From positions 1 through 38,999 of the forward strand of contig CAYJLA010000009.1 of assembly GCA_964371305.1 (NCBI GenBank): 38,999 bases of DNA, read 5' to 3'. Positions 17,592 to 25,316 of the stretch are shown in pieces; positions within the stretch are counted from its first letter, which is position 1; each line of letters begins with the position of its first letter. The translations under genes and the position numbers were made by a program. The notes below the pieces were generated by a model. That model saw nothing but the letters and a program-made list of their open reading frames with translations, was not told the DNA's origin and made no database searches. The DNA comes from CAYJLA01 sp964371305. GTDB lineage: Bacteria > Bacillota_I > Bacilli_A > RFN20 > CAG-826.

Positions 17592-18501
17592 GGTGATACT
17601 CTCTTCCTACAACATTTAAGAAAACATTATCCATATTTCCTTTTATCATCTCATAACTATGTAAGTGTTGTCTAATCTCACTTAGTAGTGATATAGAATC
17701 AACGCCGTTCTTCATTTTGATAACATAAGTATCAGCAACAACTTCATACTCATTTAAAACTTTTTCTATTTCTTCATTGTGTCCATCTTTTACAACTAGT
17801 TTTAAAATATCATGTGAAAAACTACTTTTTAGTTTTTGAGGAGTATCTATTACTAATATGTTTCCTTTATCCATAATAGCAACACGATCGGCATTTTCAG
17901 TTTCTTCCATATAGTGCGTTGTCAAAAATACTGTCATATTAAATGTTTTTCTAATCGTTTCAATAATATCCCATAGTTCAATTCTGCTTTGAGGATCTAA
18001 ACCAGTTGTTGGCTCATCAAGAAATAATACTTTGGGCCTAGTGATAAGTGCCCTAACTATATCACACTTTCTCCTTTGGCCTCCAGATAGTTGAGAATAC
18101 TTTCTATTTAAAAATTCTTCCATATTTAACTTAGCACTTAGGTCGTTTAATCTTTTTTGTATTTGTCGCTTTGTCAATCCATATAAAACGGCACGCAACA
18201 TTATATTTTCTTTGACAGTTAACTCACCATCTAAAACATTGCCCTGAAAAACAACGCCTATATTTTTCCTAATTTCGTTATCATCTTTTCCAATTTCTAA
18301 TTCATTTAAAAAGACTGAACCATCAGTTTTTTCAAGTAGAGTACAGATGATATTGATTGTTGTAGATTTGCCAGCGCCATTAACTCCAAGCAAACAAAAA
18401 AGTTCACCCTCTTTAACTTCAAAATTAATGCCATTAACTGCTCTAACATCGCTATTTTTGTATTGTTTAACTAAATCGACGACTTTCAAAACTGTGCTCA
18501 T
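17584..18501 (-). CDS. ABC exporter ATP-binding protein
   Basis: This 305-residue ATPase has Walker A GVNGAGKST (near residue 39), signature LSGGQRRKCD (near residue 138), Walker B VLFLDEPTTGLD (near residue 158) and the switch His in LTTHYMEE. The C-terminal 80 residues are the DrrA-type extension. GAGGTG precedes the ATG, and the minus strand reads TATAAT at 18528-18533, a fitting -10. It forms an operon with the permease and is divergent from rpmG. It belongs to the drug/daunorubicin exporter class in a broad sense. Confidence 0.92.
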   Translation of the reverse strand: MSTVLKVVDLVKQYKNSDVRAVNGINFEVKEGELFCLLGVNGAGKSTTINIICTLLEKTDGSVFLNELEIGKDDNEIRKNIGVVFQGNVLDGELTVKENIMLRAVLYGLTKRQIQKRLNDLSAKLNMEEFLNRKYSQLSGGQRRKCDIVRALITRPKVLFLDEPTTGLDPQSRIELWDIIETIRKTFNMTVFLTTHYMEETENADRVAIMDKGNILVIDTPQKLKSSFSHDILKLVVKDGHNEEIEKVLNEYEVVADTYVIKMKNGVDSISLLSEIRQHLHSYEMIKGNMDNVFLNVVGREYHRE

Positions 18502-18603
18502 ATACGCACCTCACTTTACTTATAAATATTATAGTAAACTTCATATTATTCCAATAAATATACTAGAAATATGTTTTTAGTGTGTAAATGGTGCCTTTTC
18601 TAT

Positions 18604-18632
18604 TTGCGTAGAGTAATTAACTATGTTAAGAT
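18604..18632 (+). promoter_or_regulatory. promoter of rpmG-secE-nusG
   Basis: TTGCGT (18604-18609) and TAAGAT (18627-18632) lie 17 bases apart, shortly before the rpmG ribosome binding site. Confidence 0.5.
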
Positions 18633-18665
18633 ATTTTGAAGATATAAGAAAGAGGAATTTTTAAA

Positions 18666-18815
18666 GTGCGAAAAAAAGTTATACTAATATGTTCCGAATG
18701 CTTATCTCGGAATTACACTACAACTAGACCAGAAGGTGGTAGTAGTGAAAGGTTTGCAATAAACAAGTTTTGCTCTCGTTGCAATAAACACACACTACAT
18801 AAAGAGAGTAAATAG
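18666..18815 (+). CDS. rpmG: 50S ribosomal protein L33
   Basis: This is a 49-residue L33 with a GTG start preceded by AAAGAGGA. The zinc-ribbon Cys pairs are CSEC (residues 9-12) and CSRC (near 37-40). The family core NYTTTRPEGG and the FCSRCNKHTLHKE end are intact. It is a large-subunit protein of the E-site region. Position directly upstream of secE and nusG is the common Firmicutes order. It is below the usual gene-finder size, so easily missed. Confidence 0.93.
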   Translation: MRKKVILICSECLSRNYTTTRPEGGSSERFAINKFCSRCNKHTLHKESK

Positions 18816-18824
18816 GAGGTAATT

Positions 18825-19028
18825 ATGACAGGACCAGTAAAATATACAAAAGAAGTCATTAAAGAAGGCAAACGTGTTCGTTGGCCTAAAAAAGAAGCAT
18901 TCCTTGGTGCATTTATAACAGTTATTGTTGTTGCAGGATTGTTTGCGGCGTTTATTTCTATTGAAGACTTAGCTGCAGGTACATTAATTCAACAATTAAA
19001 AGATGCATTTGAAGGATGGAATTTCTAA
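18825..19028 (+). CDS. secE: preprotein translocase subunit SecE
   Basis: This 67-residue single-helix protein has the SecE signature: an amphipathic helix with KEGKRVRWPKKEAF (residues 13-26) and a transmembrane helix at about residues 28-48. It clamps SecY in the SecYEG channel. AGGAGG-like sequence overlaps the rpmG stop region. It is followed by nusG as usual. Confidence 0.96.
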   Translation: MTGPVKYTKEVIKEGKRVRWPKKEAFLGAFITVIVVAGLFAAFISIEDLAAGTLIQQLKDAFEGWNF

Positions 19029-19038
19029 GGAGTTAAAC

Positions 19039-19590
19039 ATGGATAGTATTTCAAATAAAAAGTGGTATATAGTTAATGTCTATTCTGGACATGAAAAAAA
19101 GGTTGAAGAAAGCCTTTTACAAATGATCGAAACTCATAACCTTCACGATAAAATATTTAGAATTGTTGTTGCTGAACAAGAAGTACCTGTTATGAAGGAT
19201 GGAAAACCTACTGGTAAAATGAGAAAGAAAAACATTTATCCAGGGTATGTATACATTGAAATGATAATGTCTAATGATGCATGGTTTGCAGTTCGTAATA
19301 CCCAAGGCGTTACTGGTATTGCAGGTTCAGGTGGTGGCGGTAGAAAGCCAACTCCAGTTTCTTTAGAAGAAATGGAACCAGTATTAAAACGTATCGGACA
19401 AATTGATGATTCAATGTATGATAGATATAAAGTTGGTGATTTGGTAAAAATCATTCAAGGTGCATTTGCTGATAGTGAAGGTAAAATTATTGATATCGAC
19501 AAAGACAGCGGAGTTTGTAAAATTGAAATTGTATTCTTTGGAAGAAGACAAGTTATCGATGTAGACTTTGTAGACATTGATAGAATATAA
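19039..19590 (+). CDS. nusG: transcription termination/antitermination protein NusG
   Basis: This 183-residue protein has the NGN domain (KWYIVNVYSGHEKKVEESL, YPGYVYIEM, WFAVRNTQGVTGI) and a C-terminal KOW domain (VGDLVKIIQGAFADSEGKI). It binds RNA polymerase and affects pausing and Rho or ribosome coupling. The start at 19039 is preferred because AAGGAG sits eight bases before it and it fits family length. An upstream in-frame ATG at 19003 lies inside secE and would add a tail unlike the family. Confidence 0.96.
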   Translation: MDSISNKKWYIVNVYSGHEKKVEESLLQMIETHNLHDKIFRIVVAEQEVPVMKDGKPTGKMRKKNIYPGYVYIEMIMSNDAWFAVRNTQGVTGIAGSGGGGRKPTPVSLEEMEPVLKRIGQIDDSMYDRYKVGDLVKIIQGAFADSEGKIIDIDKDSGVCKIEIVFFGRRQVIDVDFVDIDRI

Positions 19591-19609
19591 AATCAAAATA
19601 AATAAAATT

Positions 19610-19633
19610 AACTCTCGATAGAGAGTTTTTTTT
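19610..19633 (+). terminator. terminator after nusG
   Basis: AACTCTC and GAGAGTT pair across GATA and are followed by eight T. It is a strong intrinsic terminator separating nusG from the metal efflux genes. Confidence 0.9.
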
Positions 19634-19827
19634 ATGCTGAAAATTTTAATACAGGTATTGTCAATTGTATTCTTTGCAACTATGCAAAATATAAGATTGA
19701 TTCCATAACGTTATTAATAATGAAAGAAAATTGTAATTATAAAAAGAAATAAAGTTAATTATGGCGATAAATATAGATCGAGATTCATTAGTATTGCATC
19801 GAATAGAAAGAACTAATAAATAACTAA
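19634..19827. other. spacer between nusG terminator and cadA, no gene supported
   Basis: Only two very short open frames (24 and 20 codons) are present, without ribosome binding sites. No other structure was recognised. Confidence 0.5.
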
Positions 19828-19855
19828 AATAGTCTGCAAAAGCAGATTATTTTTT
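19828..19855 (-). terminator. hairpin overlapping the cadA stop codon
   Basis: AATAGTCTGC (19828-19837) and GCAGATTATT (19842-19851) form a ten-pair stem with an AAAA loop. On the plus strand it is followed by T5; on the minus strand by TTTAG. The cadA stop (19847-19849) lies inside the stem. It could stop transcription from either side. Confidence 0.65.
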
Positions 19856-21931
19856 GTTTTTTTGTATTATTTTTATAACTCGAATGGAGTTTAAAATGGC
19901 TAAAAGACTAACGCCAACATCCGCTGCAAGAGCAACAATAATTGGTATTTCAAAAAGTGATGCAAGTATAATAATAATTAGTTTCGTACCAAGACTAAAA
20001 TAAATGTTTTGTTTAACAATTCTTCTTGTGTAAACAGCTATTTTTTTAGCTAAAGATATCTTTGAAATATCATCATTTAATATAACAACATCACACGCCT
20101 CAATAGCAGCGTCGCTACCAACGCCTCCCATAGCAATTCCTATGTCGGATCTTTTGAGTGCAGGAGAGTCATTTATGCCGTCACCAACAAAAGCACACAC
20201 ATCTTTTTCATTAGCTTTTTGGTCCATTATTTTTTCTAATTCAATTACCTTTTCCTGTGGTAATAAATTAGCCTTGTAACTTGTTAATCCAAGATAGTTT
20301 GAAACACTGCTTGCAGTTTCTTCCTTGTCTCCTGTTAGCATTACTAAATTATTAATTTTTTGCTCTTTTAATGACTGTATAGCGACTAAAGAATTTTCTT
20401 TTATTTGATCCTCAATTAGTATACACCCAAGATATTTATCATCTTTGACTACATATACAGAAGTAGTATTATAATCACTTAAGTGCTCACTTGTATATTG
20501 ACTTACTAAACCTTTGTTACCAACAATAATCATACCTGCAGTTGTATGTACAATAATTCCAGAACCAGTTACTTCTTCATGCGAAATGATTTCTGCATTT
20601 ATTGTTTTTGTACATTCTTTTGTTATTGCTTTTGCAATTGGGTGATTTGAATTTTTTTCTGCTAGTGTTGCGAACGAAACTAATTCTTCTTTTGTTACGT
20701 TGTTTGTAATCACTTGAGTAACTTTAAAATTCCCCTTTGTAAGAGTTCCTGTTTTATCAAAGACTACGCTTTTTAAATGATACAAGGCTTCTAAGTAGTT
20801 TCCGCCCTTTATCAAAATGCCATTTTTTGCAGCTTCCCCAATGCCTGCAAAAAATGTTACTGGTATCGATATGACTAATGCACAAGGGCAAGATATTAAT
20901 AAAAGAGTAAGGGATTTATAAATCCATTCTTCCCATGTGCCAATACCAAATAATGGTGGAATAACTGCAATTAATACTGCTAGTCCGACAACTATTGGAG
21001 TGTAGTGTTTTGCAAACTTAGTTATAAATCTTTCGCTTTTTGCTTTTTTAGATGTAGCGTATTCAACCATCTCTAAAATTTTATTAACAGTGCTATCCTT
21101 TGCGTTTTTTGTCACTTGTATCTCAAGTAAACCATTTAAATTAGTTGAACCACTTAATACATCATCACCTTCAACAACTTGTCTTGCAATCGATTCACCA
21201 GTAATACTGCTTGTGTCTAAAAATGAATTACCTTTAATTATGATACCATCTAAACCAATTTTCTCTCCTGGTTTTACTACCATAATGTCTCCAATTTTTC
21301 CTTCTTCTAGTTGAAGTGCAACAATGTCATTATTTTTTTTAATAGAAATCATATCAGGCCTTAATTTCATTAAATCGCTGATCTTGTTTCTTGATTTATT
21401 TATCGCGTTATGTTGAAGTAGTTCACCTATTCCATATAGAACCATAATCAAAATAGCTTCATACATTTCGCCCAATGCAAAAGCAGCAACTGATGCAATA
21501 GTCATAAGGAAATTTTCGTTAAAAAGTTTACCGCTGAAAACCCCTTTAAATGAGTCGAATACTACATCATAGCCAGCAATAAAAAAGGTCACCAAGTATA
21601 TACTTAATTGAATATAAAAATCTATGTCAATTCCCGCAAACTCGTGGAGAATAAATGTAGTAGTAGCTATTAAAAAAGAAATAGAGAGTCTTAAAATAAG
21701 TATTAGTTTCGAGAAATCATTTTTTGCTGAACAACCGCACCCACATCGGTCCTCATCGGGATCATCTGAGTTCGGTGACACGCTTTCGCAAGTGTCGTTT
21801 TGGCAGCAACTTTCTTGGTTAGTTGGTATTTCTTTCATCGCTTTTTCACTATTACATGAAGAACAACTATGACCTGTTACATGGTTATGACGATGTGAGT
21901 TGTGTTTGTGGTTATGGTTTTCTTTGCACAT
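19847..21931 (-). CDS. cadA: P1B-type ATPase exporting zinc, cadmium or lead
   Basis: This 694-residue pump expels soft divalent metals. It has the CPC translocation motif (SCPCALVIS, near residue 345), the phosphorylation motif DKTGT (near 391), the HP motif (SNHPIAKAI) and GDGINDSPAL. The last membrane pair carries the Zn/Cd-type residues: Lys in KLIIII and Asp in ALAADVGVSLLAILNSIR. The N-terminus lacks the usual ferredoxin-like HMA domain. Instead, about 75 residues rich in His and Cys (HNHKHNSHRHNH, HSCSSC, SCC, CGCGC) probably buffer or sense metal. The ArsR-type regulator gene lies upstream in the same operon, and both are controlled by an operator at 22243-22264. Confidence 0.94.
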   Translation of the reverse strand: MCKENHNHKHNSHRHNHVTGHSCSSCNSEKAMKEIPTNQESCCQNDTCESVSPNSDDPDEDRCGCGCSAKNDFSKLILILRLSISFLIATTTFILHEFAGIDIDFYIQLSIYLVTFFIAGYDVVFDSFKGVFSGKLFNENFLMTIASVAAFALGEMYEAILIMVLYGIGELLQHNAINKSRNKISDLMKLRPDMISIKKNNDIVALQLEEGKIGDIMVVKPGEKIGLDGIIIKGNSFLDTSSITGESIARQVVEGDDVLSGSTNLNGLLEIQVTKNAKDSTVNKILEMVEYATSKKAKSERFITKFAKHYTPIVVGLAVLIAVIPPLFGIGTWEEWIYKSLTLLLISCPCALVISIPVTFFAGIGEAAKNGILIKGGNYLEALYHLKSVVFDKTGTLTKGNFKVTQVITNNVTKEELVSFATLAEKNSNHPIAKAITKECTKTINAEIISHEEVTGSGIIVHTTAGMIIVGNKGLVSQYTSEHLSDYNTTSVYVVKDDKYLGCILIEDQIKENSLVAIQSLKEQKINNLVMLTGDKEETASSVSNYLGLTSYKANLLPQEKVIELEKIMDQKANEKDVCAFVGDGINDSPALKRSDIGIAMGGVGSDAAIEACDVVILNDDISKISLAKKIAVYTRRIVKQNIYFSLGTKLIIIILASLFEIPIIVALAADVGVSLLAILNSIRVIKIIQKNKK

Positions 21932-21945
21932 AAATTATTTCTCCT

Positions 21946-22230
21946 TTATATATGTTTTACGTGTGTTAATGAAGTCATAAGAATGTCAGAAACGTGTGAA
22001 TCATCTAAAGAATAATAAACGTTTAAGCCGTCTTTTCTTGCCTTAACAAGCTTATGTTTTTTTAATCCTTTTAGCTGATGACTTGTTGCTGATTGAGTTA
22101 GGTTACAAACTTCAATTAGTTCAGTTACAGTCAGCTCTTTTTCTAATAATGCAAAAAGAATCCTAAGACGTGGTGCACTCGCGAAGCTCTTATGTATATT
22201 GACCAGTTTTTGTAGTTCTTTTTCTTTCAT
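21946..22230 (-). CDS. ArsR/SmtB-type metal-sensing repressor
   Basis: This 94-residue winged-helix repressor has the recognition helix in NLTQSATSHQLKGLKKHKLV. Its C-terminal helix carries Asp77-x-His79, then ten residues, then His90-x-x-His93, the exact alpha-5 zinc site of the SmtB/CzrA class. Only one Cys is present, so the CadC alpha-3N site for Cd/Pb is not complete. This points to zinc or cobalt as the sensed ion. It would release the operator when metal binds and switch on itself and the downstream P1B ATPase. Confidence 0.93.
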   Translation of the reverse strand: MKEKELQKLVNIHKSFASAPRLRILFALLEKELTVTELIEVCNLTQSATSHQLKGLKKHKLVKARKDGLNVYYSLDDSHVSDILMTSLTHVKHI

Positions 22231-22242
22231 AAAACTCCTAAT

Positions 22243-22290
22243 TATATGAGTAATTATTCATATAGTACAAGTGATATACTTCTTTGTCAA
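22243..22290 (-). promoter_or_regulatory. promoter and operator of the metal efflux operon
   Basis: On the minus strand TTGACA (22290-22285) and TACTAT (22267-22262) have a 17-base spacer. An imperfect 22-base palindrome, TATATGA with eight bases then TCATATA (22243-22264), overlaps the -10 and start region. It matches the ArsR/SmtB operator type with ATATGA half-sites. A repressor there would block transcription. Confidence 0.8.
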
Positions 22291-22359
22291 TAGTAATGCG
22301 AGAAATAGCGAATATTTTTCGCTCTAGTAAAATAGACCGCAACTTATTTTATAAAACAC

Positions 22360-22388
22360 TTGAATGCGGAATTATATTTATATATAAT
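22360..22388 (+). promoter_or_regulatory. promoter of the rplK operon
   Basis: TTGAAT (22360-22365) and TATAAT (22383-22388) are 17 bases apart. Transcription would begin near 22395, so the leader to the rplK start is about 100 bases. Confidence 0.7.
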
Positions 22389-22394
22389 AATCAC

Positions 22395-22464
22395 GTACGC
22401 AAAAATCAGGTGCGTATATATATTCGCGTGGAAGGACCGATTTTGTCCATTGACCACAACGCGG
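22395..22464 (+). ncRNA. rplK-rplA leader with L1-type binding structure
   Basis: After a hairpin TACGC...GCGTA near 22396-22415, a second element has the L1-site elements GTGGAAG (22429-22435) and TGACCAC (22451-22457) closed by CGCG...CGCG (22425 and 22460-22463), with a capping stem GGAC...GTCC. This resembles the 23S rRNA and mRNA sites bound by L1, which represses its own operon. Family assignment is by eye. Confidence 0.6.
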
Positions 22465-22493
22465 ATTTACTAAATACATAGGAGGTATATCAC

Positions 22494-22907
22494 GTGGGTA
22501 AAAAAATCGCTAAAGTAGTGAAAATGGAATTACCTGGTGGCGACGCCAAACCAGGACCAAAGCTTGCATCCGCAGGCATCATCATGCCTAAGTTCTGTAC
22601 AGACTTTAATGCTAAGACTGCTGACAGACGTGGTGAAATTGTTCCAGTTATTATCACTGCCTATGAAGACAAATCACATGACTTTGTCATCAAAACATCA
22701 CCAGTTGCTGGATTAATCTTAAAAGCTGCTGGAGTATCAAAAGGTTCTGCTAATGCAAAAACAACAAAAGTTGGAAGCATTACGAAAGAACAACTTAAAA
22801 AGATTGCAGAATACAAAATGCCAGATCTTAATTGCACAGACATCGAATCAGCTATGAAAATAGTTGAAGGTAGCTGCCGTAATATGGGCATTACTGTAGT
22901 AGAGTAA
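22494..22907 (+). CDS. rplK: 50S ribosomal protein L11
   Basis: This 137-residue L11 of the GTPase-associated centre has a GTG start with AGGAGG upstream. The C-terminal RNA-binding domain (KIAEYKMPDLNCTDIESAMKIVEGSCRNMGI) is normal. In the N-terminal domain the loop that reads NPxPPVGPALGQ in most bacteria is shortened to KPGPKLAS. Four residues, including Pro22 and Pro23 (E. coli numbering), are missing, and the later TPP is TSP. Mutation of these prolines gives thiostrepton resistance in other bacteria. I recall similar short loops in mollicutes but cannot verify this here. Confidence 0.96.
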   Translation: MGKKIAKVVKMELPGGDAKPGPKLASAGIIMPKFCTDFNAKTADRRGEIVPVIITAYEDKSHDFVIKTSPVAGLILKAAGVSKGSANAKTTKVGSITKEQLKKIAEYKMPDLNCTDIESAMKIVEGSCRNMGITVVE

Positions 22908-22919
22908 GGAGAGTAAACA

Positions 22920-23606
22920 ATGAAAAAATACGGAAAAAAGTATAATTCAGTAGTTGGCTTAGTCGATGCTGAAAAAATCTATTCTGTAGAAGAAGCTTGT
23001 GAACTTGTCAAAAAAACTTCTACTACAAAATTCGATGCAACAGTAGACGTTGCATTTAGATTAAATGTTGATCCAACAAGAGCAGATCAACAAATTAGAG
23101 GAACATTAACTCTTCCTCATGGTAATGGCAAAACTAAAAGAGTTCTTGCTATTACTCAAAAAATCGATGAAGCTTTAGCAGCTGGCGCTGATTTCGCTGG
23201 TGGCAAAGAAATGATCGAAAAGATTCAAAAAGAAAACTGGTTTGACTACGATATAATCGTTGCATCTCCAGATATGATGGCTGAACTTGGTAAAATTGGA
23301 CGTGTACTTGGACCTAAAGGTTTAATGCCTAACCCAAAATCAGGAACAGTATCAGTTGAAGTTGGTAAAGCAGTAACTGAAATTAAAGGTGGTAAAGTAC
23401 AATACCGTGTTGACAAACAAGGTAACGTTGCACTTACAATCGGTAAAGTAAGTTTTGATGCAGAAAAGTTAACTGATAACTTAAAAACTGTATTAGATAC
23501 AATTATTAAAGTTCGTCCAAGCGTTGTTAAAGGTACATATATCAAAAATCTTGCACTTCATACAACTATGGGACCATCAATTAGAGTTTCTTCTGAAAAG
23601 AAATAA
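22920..23606 (+). CDS. rplA: 50S ribosomal protein L1
   Basis: This 228-residue L1 of the movable stalk has the family signature IVASPDMMAELGKIGRVLGPKGLMPNPKSGTV near residues 115-147. It starts 12 bases after the rplK stop with AAGGAG. It binds 23S rRNA and is the likely repressor of its own operon through the leader at 22395-22464. Confidence 0.97.
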   Translation: MKKYGKKYNSVVGLVDAEKIYSVEEACELVKKTSTTKFDATVDVAFRLNVDPTRADQQIRGTLTLPHGNGKTKRVLAITQKIDEALAAGADFAGGKEMIEKIQKENWFDYDIIVASPDMMAELGKIGRVLGPKGLMPNPKSGTVSVEVGKAVTEIKGGKVQYRVDKQGNVALTIGKVSFDAEKLTDNLKTVLDTIIKVRPSVVKGTYIKNLALHTTMGPSIRVSSEKK

Positions 23607-23630
23607 CTCAAAAACACATTTATAAAGCAC

Positions 23631-23713
23631 AATATACCAAAGACAGCAACAGCCAAGGGGCTTAATAATAAAATGTTGCCGAGGTAAAAAATTCTATAAA
23701 TAACCAGTATATT
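23631..23713 (+). ncRNA. L10 leader (rplJ autoregulatory RNA)
   Basis: The conserved core reads ACCAAAGACAGCAAC, then AAGGGGCTTAATA and GTTGCCGAGG, with the outer stem AATATAC (23631-23637) against GTATATT (23707-23713). This is the L10 leader found before rplJ in Firmicutes, bound by L10(L12)4 to control rplJ-rplL expression. Confidence 0.88.
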
Positions 23714-23749
23714 GGGCCTAAATAAAAATTTAGAAAGGGAGGTAGAACA

Positions 23750-24238
23750 ATGAATGAACAAATCTTAAAATCAAAGCAAGAACTTGTTGCTTCTATTACT
23801 GAAACTACTAAAACTTCTGAATCAATGACAGTTGTCGAATATCGTGGACTTACTGTTAGCCAATTAATGGTTCTCAGACGTCAATTAAGCGATGTAGGCG
23901 CTACAATGACAGTTTACAAAAACTCACTTGTAGAAAGATCAATGACAGAACTCGGTAGTGAAGAAATGCATCAATATCTTGTTGGACCTAACGCATTTGT
24001 TTTCTCAAAGGATTTAACATCAGCACCAAAAGTGTTAATTAAGTTCGCTAAGAAAAACAAAGCTTTACAAGTTAAAGCTGCTTATGCAGAAGGTAAAGTG
24101 TTCAACGCAGATGGTGTAAAAGAAATCTCAACATTATCTGATAAAAACGGAATGTTATCTATGTTCTTATCGTGCTTAAAAGCACCAATGACAAAATTTG
24201 CCGCAACTCTTCAAGCAGTTAGCGACAACGCCAAATAG
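23750..24238 (+). CDS. rplJ: 50S ribosomal protein L10
   Basis: This 162-residue L10 has the family landmarks TVVEYRGLTVSQLMVLRRQL and VYKNSLVERSM in the N-terminal domain that binds 23S rRNA. The C-terminal helix that docks L7/L12 dimers follows at about residues 135-160. GGGAGG precedes the ATG. The gene follows the L10 leader, through which the L10-L12 complex would repress translation. Confidence 0.97.
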   Translation: MNEQILKSKQELVASITETTKTSESMTVVEYRGLTVSQLMVLRRQLSDVGATMTVYKNSLVERSMTELGSEEMHQYLVGPNAFVFSKDLTSAPKVLIKFAKKNKALQVKAAYAEGKVFNADGVKEISTLSDKNGMLSMFLSCLKAPMTKFAATLQAVSDNAK

Positions 24239-24250
24239 GAGGAAACGATC

Positions 24251-24628
24251 ATGGCAAAATTAACAGTAGCAGAAATTATTGCAACATTAAAAGAAATGAG
24301 TATCTTAGAAGTTAACGAACTCATCAAAGCAGTTGAAGAAGAATTTGGAGTTACAGCAGCAGCTGCAGTAGCAGTTGGAGCAGCTCCAGCTGAAGAAGAA
24401 GAAAAATCAGAAGGACCAACAGAAGTTACATTAGTACTTAAAGGTGCTGGCGAAAAGAAAGTAGCAGTCATCAAAGCAGTACAAGCAATTACTGGATTAG
24501 GTTTAATGGACGCTAAAAAATTAGTTGATAGCGCTCCAGCAAACGTTAAAGAAAACATCTCACCTGTAGAAGCTGAAGAACACAAAAAAGCTTTAGTAGA
24601 AGCTGGTGCTGACGTTGAAGTTAAATAA
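24251..24628 (+). CDS. rplL: 50S ribosomal protein L7/L12
   Basis: This 125-residue stalk protein has an N-terminal dimerisation helix, an Ala/Glu hinge (AAAAVAVGAAPAEEEEK, about residues 35-52) and the C-terminal factor-binding domain with KVAVIKAVQAITGLGLMDAKKLVD. It recruits translational GTPases. Its ribosome binding site AGGAGG overlaps the rplJ stop codon, so the two are coupled. Confidence 0.98.
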   Translation: MAKLTVAEIIATLKEMSILEVNELIKAVEEEFGVTAAAAVAVGAAPAEEEEKSEGPTEVTLVLKGAGEKKVAVIKAVQAITGLGLMDAKKLVDSAPANVKENISPVEAEEHKKALVEAGADVEVK

Positions 24629-24644
24629 GCATAATTAATATTTA

Positions 24645-24676
24645 CCTGCCCTGTTTATTCAGGGCAGGATTTTGCT
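24645..24676 (+). terminator. terminator or attenuator between rplL and rpoB region
   Basis: CCTGCCCTG (24645-24653) and CAGGGCAGG (24660-24668) form a perfect nine-pair GC-rich stem with a six-base loop, followed by a modest T-run. In many bacteria a leaky attenuator here lowers rpoBC expression relative to rplL. Confidence 0.8.
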
Positions 24677-24694
24677 TATTAAAGGGAGTATTAA

Positions 24695-25300
24695 ATGGGT
24701 CAGTATTTTGAAAGTGATAACTTAATAAAACATAAAGAAAAAAGTATCACTTTTAAAGTTCAAGATTACCCATTTACTCTTACTACTGACATAGGTGTCT
24801 TCTCGAGGAATGGTCTTGATTTTGGTAGCCGCGTATTACTCAACGCGTTATTACTAGAAATCAAAACGGGAAAAGTATTAGACATGGGATGTGGGTATGG
24901 AGCCCTTAGTATACCTTTATGTGTAATAAATAATAATATTACATGTATAGGCGTGGACGTAAGTGAGCGCGCGAGCAGTCTTGCAAATAGAAACGCTAAA
25001 GAAAATAAGGTATCTGATAGAGTCATGTATATAAAAAGTGATCTCTATGAAAATGTTGATGAAAAATTTGATTATATAATATCAAATCCACCGATTAGAG
25101 CGGGAAAGAGAGTAACTTACTCGATTTATGAAGAAGGATTTAATTATTTAGTCGATGGCGGTTGTTTAATAGTTGTCATTCAGAAAAAACAAGGAGCATT
25201 GTCTGCAAAAACGTATATAGAAAGTATATACGGTAACTGTAATGTTATTGCAAAAGACAGTGGTTATCTAATTCTAAAAGCTATTAAGAACGCTAATTAA
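24695..25300 (+). CDS. ybxB: class I SAM-dependent methyltransferase, RsmC/YbxB-like
   Basis: This 201-residue methyltransferase has the SAM motif LDMGCGYGALSIPL (near residue 62), the acidic motif 2 in GVDVSERA, and the catalytic-site motif SNPPIRAG typical of guanine-N2 rRNA enzymes. It is the short, single-domain form found between rplL and rpoB in many Firmicutes. It likely methylates a guanine in 16S rRNA, as RsmC does at G1207; that target is known only for the E. coli enzyme. Confidence 0.88.
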   Translation: MGQYFESDNLIKHKEKSITFKVQDYPFTLTTDIGVFSRNGLDFGSRVLLNALLLEIKTGKVLDMGCGYGALSIPLCVINNNITCIGVDVSERASSLANRNAKENKVSDRVMYIKSDLYENVDEKFDYIISNPPIRAGKRVTYSIYEEGFNYLVDGGCLIVVIQKKQGALSAKTYIESIYGNCNVIAKDSGYLILKAIKNAN

Positions 25301-25316
25301 TTGAAAGGAGCCCAAT

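Noticed and set aside
19003..19038. An earlier start for NusG inside secE
   Set aside because: It overlaps secE and adds residues not found in the family, while the ATG at 19039 has a proper ribosome binding site.
22284..22481. A 65-codon plus-strand open frame before rplK
   Set aside because: It runs through the efflux promoter, the rplK promoter and the L1-type leader, and its peptide has no protein-like features.
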